Of a stretch of 5,129 nucleotides of DNA, positions 1 to 5,129 are shown in pieces. Position numbers and translations under genes: made by a program. Source of the stretch: an uncultured Balneolaceae bacterium (GTDB lineage Bacteria > Bacteroidota > Rhodothermia > Balneolales > Balneolaceae). Within the stretch, counting starts at the first letter, position 1. Each line of letters starts with the position of its first letter. Under the pieces are notes generated by a model. That model searched no databases, was not told the DNA's origin, and saw only the letters and a list, made by a program, of their open reading frames with translations. Where the stretch lies: NCBI GenBank assembly GCA_938003885.1, contig CALKWT010000200.1, forward strand, positions 1 through 5,129. Reading direction: 5' to 3'.

Positions 1-1049
1 TACTTCTGATACGTTTCCAGAATTGTCTCCCTGGTTTCATCGTCAGAATAGCTGAACCCCTTGATATATTTCCGGATCTTCTCTCTGTTTCCATCAAACA
101 ACGAGAGGATTCTGTCGAAGTTACTGGGATTACCCACATCCATTGCATTGGAGATGGTCTGAACGGATTTTTTAGGGGTAAAGTCCCCGCCATTTAAATA
201 GACAGGTACTGTATCGTTGGCATTGGTAGCCGCCAGAAACCGGTGGGCAGGCATCCCCATCTTCATAGAGAAAAGTCCCCCTGTCAGATTTCCGAAATTC
301 CCACTGGGAACCGAAAAAACGGGAACGGGCAGGCCGCGTTTCTGCAACTCACCCAGGGCATAAGCGTAATAAAACGACTGGGGAAGCAGACGGGCAATAT
401 TTATAGAGTTGGCGGAGCTTAGCCGAATCTTCTGATTCAATTCTTCGTCCAGGAAAGCCTTTTTTACCATCTCCTGACAGTCGTCAAAGACACCATCCAC
501 TTCCAGGGCGATAATATTTTTTCCGAGGGTGGTCATCTGTTTTTCCTGAAGCGGGCTCACTTTACCCTTTGGAAAAAGCAGGCAGACCCGTACCCCCGGT
601 ACATTATAAAATCCGTGTGCAACGGCACTCCCGGTATCCCCGGATGTGGCTGTGAGGATCGTGATCTCCTCTCCCTGATGCTGCGCAACTTTTGAATAGA
701 GACGAGCCATGAATCTGGCCCCAAAATCCTTGAAAGCGAGAGTTGGCCCATGAAACAACTCCAATATGTACTCCTGCTGGCTCAGTTCTACCATTTTCAC
801 AGGAAAGTCGAATGCTTCTGCTGTAATTTCTCTCAGATCCTGATCTGACAGTTCACCTTTGAGAAAGGGTCTTGCCATTTCAAAAGCAATATCGGCAAAT
901 GAGAGCTTATGGAGCGATTCCCAAAACAGATTGTTCCGGATCGGCATCTCCGAAGGCAGATAGAGACCACCATCTGGTGCCAAACCTTCCCTAAGAGCAT
1001 CCATAAAGGAAACTTTTGTAGAGGGGCTATTTGTACTTCTGAATTTCAC
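1..1049 (-). CDS. thrC: Threonine synthase, 3' end cut by window edge
   Basis: This is a PLP-dependent cytosolic enzyme that converts O-phosphohomoserine to threonine and phosphate, the last step of the pathway. I translated 349 codons from a GTG at 1049-1047. The N-terminus, MKFRSTNSPSTKVSFMDAL followed by GLAPDGGLYLP (about residues 22-32), is typical of bacterial threonine synthases. The PLP lysine lies in GPTLAFKDFG (Lys107, the same position as in E. coli ThrC). ATSGDTGSA (about 134-142), SSANSINIARLLPQ (211-224) and the cofactor-phosphate loop SGNFGN (249-254) follow. The family is usually about 430 residues, so roughly 80 are missing beyond base 1. GTG is chosen because no other start codon lies between it and an in-frame TAA 30 bases upstream, and it gives the full family N-terminus. 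It is the third gene of the operon, 54 nt after thrB. No frameshift is seen. Confidence 0.96.
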   Translation of the reverse strand, partial: MKFRSTNSPSTKVSFMDALREGLAPDGGLYLPSEMPIRNNLFWESLHKLSFADIAFEMARPFLKGELSDQDLREITAEAFDFPVKMVELSQQEYILELFHGPTLAFKDFGARFMARLYSKVAQHQGEEITILTATSGDTGSAVAHGFYNVPGVRVCLLFPKGKVSPLQEKQMTTLGKNIIALEVDGVFDDCQEMVKKAFLDEELNQKIRLSSANSINIARLLPQSFYYAYALGELQKRGLPVPVFSVPSGNFGNLTGGLFSMKMGMPAHRFLAATNANDTVPVYLNGGDFTPKKSVQTISNAMDVGNPSNFDRILSLFDGNREKIRKYIKGFSYSDDETRETILETYQK

Positions 1050-1103
1050 TGAGATGACTCTCTTATCTAGTAAATGTTATAAAATTAGCAAGTTAAACAA
1101 AGT
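1050..1103 (-). other. thrB-thrC intergenic gap, AT-rich
   Basis: This 54-nt gap is the longest inside the operon and is richer in A and T than the genes beside it. A 6-bp inverted repeat (TTAAAC-AAA-GTTTAA, 1093-1107) starts here and overlaps the thrB stop codon. It contains only one G-C pair per arm and has no U-tract suited to a terminator, so readthrough into thrC is expected. A TATAAC stretch on the minus strand resembles a -10 box, but no convincing -35 box accompanies it. Confidence 0.5.
1058..1064 (-). promoter_or_regulatory. Probable ribosome binding site of thrC
   Basis: The minus strand reads AAGAGAG, ending 8 nt before the GTG start of thrC. This purine run is a partial match to a Shine-Dalgarno sequence at normal spacing and supports the GTG start. 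It is weak, and the other genes here show nothing better, so it may be coincidental. Confidence 0.35.
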
Positions 1104-2048
1104 TTAAAGAATGTGAGCACCGAGTGTGTTGATACCGGATTGATGAACATCTGATTCCAGACCCATATTATCAAGTATTTCTGACATTTTTTTCCCCGCT
1201 TCAGCAGCGACGGCCGCCGAATCGGAAAGTGCAAAAAGAGAGGGACCCGAGCCCGATATGCTACAACCGAGTACACCCGCATCCTCAGCAGCCTTTTTCA
1301 TTTCATCAAAACCGGGAATCAGCAGTGACCGAACGGGTTCAATGATCTCATCCTTTAACGACCTGGAGATCAGGCCGTAATCCCGTGTATAAAGGCCAGC
1401 CACCATAGAACCCAGATTAGCCCACTGTTGTACGGCCTGCGCAAGGGGTACCTCTTTTTTAAGAATCATCCTGCTGTTTTTTGTCTGAATCTCGATATGA
1501 GGATGAACAATGGTCACTTGCAGCTTTTCGGGTACAGGCAGGGAAATCACATCGGTAGTCGCGTGATGCCTGACCAGAATGAACCCCCCCAGAAGAGAAG
1601 CCGCCGCATTATCCGCATGGGGTTCACCACTTGTTGCCATCTCCCCTTCCACAGCAAACGGCAGCAATTCCGATTTTTCAAACGGTTTTCCTAACAGTTC
1701 ATTGACGGCTACAACAGCAGCTACCGAGCTGGCTGCACTGGAACCCAGGCCACTTCCAAGGGGCATCTTCTTCTCAATATCCAGTGCGATCCCGAAACCC
1801 GGAGGCTCTTTCAGTGCCCTGATTAGTGCAGAGGCAGCCAAGCCTGCTGTATTCCTGGAAACTTCCAGTGGGAGCTGGCCCCCATCCCCGCTGATTGAAG
1901 CGATCCGAATACCCGGTTCAGCCGTACGGACAGCGGTTACGAGATCACCCGGCCCATGAATTGCAAAACCCAGAACGTCGAAACCACACGCCACATTTGC
2001 AACAGTTGCCGGTGCAAATGCACGTACTTTGTTTTTATTGCCAGACAT
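1104..2048 (-). CDS. thrB: Homoserine kinase (GHMP kinase family), complete
   Basis: This cytosolic enzyme uses ATP to phosphorylate L-homoserine to O-phosphohomoserine, the ThrC substrate. The protein has 314 residues, normal for the family (about 300-320). The N-terminal strand carries APATVANVACGFDVLGFA (residues 12-29), matching the APAxxANxxxGFDxLG signature of homoserine kinases. The GHMP ATP-binding loop is PLGSGLGSSAAS (96-107). GEPHADNAAASLLGGF (140-155) is the conserved substrate-side segment, and the C-terminal glycine-rich motif ISGSGPSLFAL (263-273) is present. The ATG at 2048 is chosen because the signature begins 12 residues later, as expected. Only AAAAAG lies just before the start, not a real Shine-Dalgarno sequence. 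The gene lies 21 nt after the thrA stop, so co-transcription and perhaps translational coupling are likely. Nothing is broken or unusual. Confidence 0.97.
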   Translation of the reverse strand: MSGNKNKVRAFAPATVANVACGFDVLGFAIHGPGDLVTAVRTAEPGIRIASISGDGGQLPLEVSRNTAGLAASALIRALKEPPGFGIALDIEKKMPLGSGLGSSAASSVAAVVAVNELLGKPFEKSELLPFAVEGEMATSGEPHADNAAASLLGGFILVRHHATTDVISLPVPEKLQVTIVHPHIEIQTKNSRMILKKEVPLAQAVQQWANLGSMVAGLYTRDYGLISRSLKDEIIEPVRSLLIPGFDEMKKAAEDAGVLGCSISGSGPSLFALSDSAAVAAEAGKKMSEILDNMGLESDVHQSGINTLGAHIL

Positions 2049-2069
2049 ACTTTTTGACCCTGAATATGA

Positions 2070-4544
2070 TTACCAGCCTGCATGGCTGTACATCTTTGTA
2101 TTTACAACCCTTAAAATATCGGCGATAATTCCCGAGGCTGTCACATCCGCCCCGGCTCCCGGCCCCTTAACCACAAGAGGAGTCGTACTATAATTCGCGG
2201 AATAGAGGGCAATAATGTTATCTGTACCGTTCAAATTATAGAAGGCGTGATCCTTACCGATTTTTTCCAGTTTTACGGTAGCCCTGCCCTCATGATAAGT
2301 GGCAATGTAACAGAGTTTACTTCCGGCTGAAGCAGCCTCTTCTGCCATCTTTTCAAAATGGGCGTTGCTCTCCGCGAGTTTATCAAAAAACTCTTCCGTG
2401 GTTTCACAGTTTCTGGCATTCTCAGGAACAAGGTTCTCGATCTCCAGATCCTCAAACTCCAGCTGATACCCGGCGACTCTGGCCAGGATCAACAATTTTC
2501 TGCCCACATCATATCCGTTGAGATCCTCCCTGGGATCGGGCTCCGTGAACCCCTTCTTTTGTGCCTGTTTAACCAGATCGCTGAAAGGAATCGAGCCGTC
2601 GAATTCATTGAAAAGATAGCTGAGTGTTCCCGAGAGTACTCCTTCAATCTTGTATATCTGGTCTCCCGTTGATCTCATTTCGTGCAGTGTGCCGATCACC
2701 GGCAGGCCGGCCCCGACATTGGTTTCATAGCGAAATGCGCAATTATGTCTTTGGGCGGTTTCCTCGAGCTGATTAAAAAACTTCTGATCTGAAGAGTTGG
2801 CAAGTTTATTCGGGGTAACAATCGAAATACTGGCTCTCAGAATATCGAGGTACTGTTTCTGCAACTGGTCACTTGCTGTACAGTCGATAAAAATAGTATT
2901 GGGAAGGTTCATCTCACGCATTCTATTGGTAAACGCATCCAAATCTGTACCCGTTCCCTCTCTTTCCAGAAGATCCCGCCACTCATTAAACCCGATATTC
3001 TCCTCACTCAGATACATCCTGGTGCTGTTGGAGACTCCTTTCAGGTTTAATTCTATCTGATACTCGTTGAAAAGCACCTCCTCCTGGTTTTTAATAATCT
3101 CCAGCAGCCTGCCTCCTATTAAACCGACCCCAACCAGGAAAAGATTAACCGCCTTTACTCCAGAAAGAAAAAAAGCATCGTGAAGCGTATTCATCGCTTT
3201 CTTTTCATTTTTCCGGTCCACGACGAAGGAGATATTCCGTTCTGAAGAGCCTTGGGCAATCGCTACTATATTGATACCGTTCCTGCCAAGCGCCTGGAAT
3301 ACTCTGCCGGCAATACCGGGAATCTGACGCATGTTATCACCCACCACGGCAATGGCTGAAAGCTCTTTTTCCACTCTCACTTCATCCACAATATGGTTTG
3401 CAAGCTCTGCTGAAAATTCCTCTTCAAGTGCACGTCTGGCCGGCTCTGCATCTCTTGGGGTCACCGCGATAGTGATCGTATATTCTGATGATGATTGCGT
3501 AATCAGTATAATATTGATGTTCTCATCCGCCAGAGCACCAAACATACGTGCAGAGACTCCGATCATTCCTACCAGTCCGCTCCCTTTCAGTGTCACCAGT
3601 GCGATGTCATCAATAGAGGAGATCCCTTTGATACCCCCATTGCCGGACCCAGTCTTCTTTTGGATAAGTGTGCCCGGATGCTCCGGCTTAAAGGTGTTTT
3701 TAATCCGGACCGGGATCCTGGACTTCATAACCGGCTGGATCGTGGGTGAATAGATGATTTTTGCACCAAAATGGGAGAGCTCCATCGCCTCCTCATAGGA
3801 TGCGATATCGACAGAGAATGCCCGCCTCACCTTTTTTGGATCGGCAGTCATCAGCCCATCTACATCTGTCCAGATTTCGACCACGTCTGCCTCCAGGGCA
3901 GCCCCAAAAATGGATGCGGTATAGTCGGAACCGCCACGCCCGAGTGTTGTCGGCTCTCCTTCCAGTGTACTTCCGATGAAGCCGGTACAGACCAGGATCT
4001 TACCCTGATTTTCCTCTGCATAGGCCCGGATATTTTTGAAGGTCTGTTCAGCAAACACACGTGCATTGCCAAATGTTCTATCCGTTTTAACCAGGTTGCG
4101 GGTATCGGTATAGACTGTTCTCTTTTCAGGTGTATCAAGGACTTCAGCCAGTATCAGCGTAGAAAGCCTCTCTCCAAATCCTACAATAAAGTCCCTGGAT
4201 TTGGGCGAACATTCACGGATCAGGCAGATCCCGTGCAGGATGCTCTCCAACTCATTTATGAGCAACTTGATACTTGTGAGAAGATCACTTCTTTTGCCGG
4301 GATGTATCAGAGCCCGGACAGCGCCGATGTGTCTGCTTTCAAGTTCCTGAACGGATTCCTTATAAGCCGCATTGCTCTCGCAAGCCATGTCCGCAATTTG
4401 TAAAAGCTGATCGGTAACCCCTTTGAACGCTGAAAAAACAACGACCAGATCGGTTTCTTCTGATGCTGATTTTACAATCCCGATCACATTACGTATCGCT
4501 TCAGGAGAGCCAATGGAACTCCCGCCAAACTTCATTATTTTCAT
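2070..4544 (-). CDS. thrA: Bifunctional aspartokinase / homoserine dehydrogenase I
   Basis: This fused cytosolic enzyme catalyses the first step (aspartate to aspartyl-4-phosphate with ATP) and the third (aspartate semialdehyde to homoserine with NAD(P)H) of threonine synthesis. From the ATG at 4544 it has 824 residues; E. coli ThrA has 820. Aspartokinase domain: KFGGSS (5-10), FGERLS (123-128), TLGRGGSDYTA (200-210) and WTDVDGLMTADP (225-236). Two ACT domains follow (about 316-390 and 397-460), each with a threonine-site-like segment (NINIILITQSSSE, NINIVAIAQGSSE after one leading Gly). Gln350 and Gln431 are 81 residues apart, the spacing I recall for the threonine-binding Gln443 and Gln524 of the Arabidopsis homologue. 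Homoserine dehydrogenase: GVGLIGG (472-478), VTPNK (575-579), TNVGAGLPVIGTL (607-619), LSGTLSY (636-642), EPDPREDLNGYDVGRK (667-682, with catalytic-site Glu667, Asp673, Asp678 and Lys682) and GPGAGADVTASG (794-805). Threonine feedback inhibition is therefore likely. An in-frame GTG at 4553 would add three residues; ATG fits homologues better. No strong ribosome binding site precedes either start. Confidence 0.97.
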   Translation of the reverse strand: MKIMKFGGSSIGSPEAIRNVIGIVKSASEETDLVVVFSAFKGVTDQLLQIADMACESNAAYKESVQELESRHIGAVRALIHPGKRSDLLTSIKLLINELESILHGICLIRECSPKSRDFIVGFGERLSTLILAEVLDTPEKRTVYTDTRNLVKTDRTFGNARVFAEQTFKNIRAYAEENQGKILVCTGFIGSTLEGEPTTLGRGGSDYTASIFGAALEADVVEIWTDVDGLMTADPKKVRRAFSVDIASYEEAMELSHFGAKIIYSPTIQPVMKSRIPVRIKNTFKPEHPGTLIQKKTGSGNGGIKGISSIDDIALVTLKGSGLVGMIGVSARMFGALADENINIILITQSSSEYTITIAVTPRDAEPARRALEEEFSAELANHIVDEVRVEKELSAIAVVGDNMRQIPGIAGRVFQALGRNGINIVAIAQGSSERNISFVVDRKNEKKAMNTLHDAFFLSGVKAVNLFLVGVGLIGGRLLEIIKNQEEVLFNEYQIELNLKGVSNSTRMYLSEENIGFNEWRDLLEREGTGTDLDAFTNRMREMNLPNTIFIDCTASDQLQKQYLDILRASISIVTPNKLANSSDQKFFNQLEETAQRHNCAFRYETNVGAGLPVIGTLHEMRSTGDQIYKIEGVLSGTLSYLFNEFDGSIPFSDLVKQAQKKGFTEPDPREDLNGYDVGRKLLILARVAGYQLEFEDLEIENLVPENARNCETTEEFFDKLAESNAHFEKMAEEAASAGSKLCYIATYHEGRATVKLEKIGKDHAFYNLNGTDNIIALYSANYSTTPLVVKGPGAGADVTASGIIADILRVVNTKMYSHAGW

Positions 4545-4558
4545 ATCCAACACATTAC

Positions 4559-4575
4559 GGTTGATTTTATCAACC
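4559..4575. repeat. Perfect 7-bp inverted repeat upstream of thrA
   Basis: The sequence is GGTTGAT-TTT-ATCAACC, with perfectly complementary 7-bp arms around a 3-nt spacer. It ends 14 nt before the thrA ATG. As DNA it could be an operator for a dimeric repressor; as RNA it would form a short hairpin in the thrA leader close to the start codon, able to affect translation initiation. It has no U-tract, so it is not a terminator for either direction. Function is inferred only from symmetry and position. Confidence 0.55.
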
Positions 4576-4608
4576 TATCTTAGCTATTCAAAGTGATGCG
4601 GACAAGTT

Positions 4609-4622
4609 AATATTTAATATTT
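4609..4622. repeat. Tandem AATATTT heptamer, two copies
   Basis: Two perfect adjacent copies of AATATTT form an AT-only block, which continues into TTATA on the right. On the minus strand this reads TATAAAATATTAAATATT and could supply a -10 region or an AT-rich promoter element for thrA, with transcription starting some 60-70 nt before the start codon. No matching -35 hexamer is visible at normal spacing, so no promoter is called here. Confidence 0.35.
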
Positions 4623-4634
4623 TATAGCTGAAAT

Positions 4635-4663
4635 TTGAAAAGCGCTTCCGGCAAATAGTTTCG
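4635..4663 (+). promoter_or_regulatory. Candidate Bacteroidota-type promoter for proC
   Basis: TTG at 4635-4637 is followed after 18 nt by TAGTTTCG (4656-4663). This resembles the Bacteroidota -33 TTG and -7 TAnnTTTG elements, with one mismatch in the fixed bases of the -7 box and slightly short spacing. The palindrome AAGCGCTT (4640-4647) lies between the two boxes, where a bound repressor would block polymerase. The match is weak and depends on the organism really belonging to that group. Confidence 0.2.
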
Positions 4664-4782
4664 TTCTTTATCTATTTTAATTGTCTGTTCAGCTAATTTT
4701 TCTTTAGTTGGGAATCATGCCTGGTTCAGCTCCTGTTTCTTCTCCAGACACTCATTAACCATCTTTTGTTATCATCTCTACC

Positions 4783-5129
4783 ATGAATTTAAATAAACAT
4801 CGTGTTGCCATCCTCGGGGCAGGAAACCTTGGCTGTTCTATTGCAGAAGGCCTGTACGCCTCAGGAACTTTTTCTGCCGACTCCATCTATCTGACACGCA
4901 GACGAATTGAGAAGCTCGACCCGTATAAAGAGAGAGGCTTCCAGGTAACAGCAGACAATCAACAGGCGGTCACTCGTTCATCCATTCTTCTGATCTGTGT
5001 CGAACCCCACCAGCTGGATCAGCTGCTTGAAGAGATCCGTGAAACGGTAGATCCAGCCGAACAGATCGTCATCTCTGTGGTTTCCGGTGCGGAAGTGGCT
5101 GAGATAAAGAAGAAACTGCCTGCCGGCAC
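4783..5129 (+). CDS. proC: Pyrroline-5-carboxylate reductase, N-terminal part
   Basis: This cytosolic enzyme uses NAD(P)H to reduce 1-pyrroline-5-carboxylate to L-proline, the last step of proline synthesis. Only 115 codons are present; the family is usually about 260-280 residues, so the catalytic and dimerisation C-terminal half lies beyond the window. Seen here is a Rossmann N-terminus with VAILGAGNLGCSIAEGL (8-24, GxGxxG at 12-17). LTRR (37-40) follows the second beta strand, where arginines often contact the NADPH phosphate. LLICVEPHQL (69-78) sits where most homologues have a V-K-P-Q type segment, and VISVVSGAEVAEI (96-108) follows. The ATG at 4783 is chosen because an in-frame TAA lies at 4756-4758 with no other start between, and the Rossmann strand begins at once. 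No Shine-Dalgarno sequence is visible. It is divergent from thrA. A ProC-like paralogue is possible, since the C-terminus cannot be seen. Confidence 0.88.
   Translation, partial: MNLNKHRVAILGAGNLGCSIAEGLYASGTFSADSIYLTRRRIEKLDPYKERGFQVTADNQQAVTRSSILLICVEPHQLDQLLEEIRETVDPAEQIVISVVSGAEVAEIKKKLPAG

Larger units (their letters stand above)
4545..4782. other. Divergent thrA/proC control region, 238 nt
   Basis: This non-coding stretch must hold the promoters of both the thrABC operon (leftward) and proC (rightward). It is clearly more AT-rich than the genes. It contains a perfect inverted repeat (4559-4575), the tandem heptamer AATATTT twice (4609-4615, 4616-4622), the palindrome AAGCGCTT (4640-4647), three copies of TTCAGCT (4626-4632 inverted, 4688-4694, 4725-4731) and a 13-codon open frame (4717-4758). 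I found no tRNA, no intrinsic terminator and no known riboswitch. The thrA side lacks a Thr/Ile-rich leader peptide like enterobacterial thrL, so classical attenuation is not supported. Confidence 0.7.

Noticed and set aside
1093..1107. Inverted repeat at the thrB stop codon as an intrinsic terminator
   Set aside because: The 6-bp arms contain one G-C pair each, and no T-run suited to termination follows on the minus strand before thrC. It would also cut the operon before its last gene.
1579..1959. Open frame of 126 codons on the plus strand, antisense to thrB
   Set aside because: It is a mirror of the Ala/Gly/Ser-rich homoserine kinase N-terminal half. Such frames are common opposite these codons.
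3331..3753. Open frame of 140 codons on the plus strand, antisense to thrA
   Set aside because: It is a low-complexity Ser/Ile/Pro-rich translation produced by reading the ACT-domain region backwards. It has no ribosome binding site or family resemblance.
3771..4403. Open frame of 210 codons on the plus strand, antisense to thrA
   Set aside because: It lies wholly inside the aspartokinase coding region, has no recognisable domain and is rich in Cys and Ile in a shadow-like pattern. The opposite strand encodes a fully conserved enzyme.
4760..4790. Minus-strand frame MVEMITKDG as a possible thr leader peptide
   Set aside because: It has nine codons with a single Thr and a single Ile, overlaps the proC start, lies over 200 nt from thrA, and no attenuator hairpins follow it.
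1..5129. A novel system, mobile element, CRISPR array or RNA gene
   Set aside because: Four recognisable amino-acid biosynthesis genes cover nearly the whole window. There are no spaced direct repeats, transposase or integrase motifs, tRNA-like folds or unknown proteins.

Overview
The window holds a complete threonine-biosynthesis operon on the minus strand, cut only at its last gene, and the start of a divergent proline-biosynthesis gene on the plus strand. Moderate GC content, start codons with little or no Shine-Dalgarno sequence, a fused aspartokinase-homoserine dehydrogenase and the order thrA-thrB-thrC fit a free-living member of the Bacteroidota/Balneolota group. Gammaproteobacteria share the same fusion and order, so the taxonomic call is an inference from style and not proven here.

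Layout, in the direction of minus-strand transcription: thrA (4544-2070), a 21-nt gap, thrB (2048-1104), a 54-nt AT-rich gap, then thrC (1049 to beyond base 1, about the last fifth missing). A 238-nt divergent intergenic region (4545-4782) separates thrA from proC, which starts at 4783 on the plus strand and runs off the window after about 115 codons.

Together the three minus-strand genes cover four of the five steps from aspartate to threonine. ThrA makes aspartyl phosphate and later reduces aspartate semialdehyde to homoserine, ThrB phosphorylates homoserine, and ThrC makes threonine. Aspartate-semialdehyde dehydrogenase is not in the window. All motifs needed for catalysis and for allosteric control by threonine through paired ACT domains appear intact. 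proC encodes the last step of proline synthesis and has no direct enzymatic link with the thr genes.

This is ordinary core metabolism. I found no mobile element, CRISPR array, RNA gene or defence-like system. What the coding genes leave unexplained lies in the divergent intergenic region: a perfect 7-bp inverted repeat 14 nt before the thrA start, three copies of the 7-mer TTCAGCT, a tandem AT repeat, an 8-bp palindrome and a 13-codon open frame ahead of proC. Any of these could be regulatory, but none is proven.
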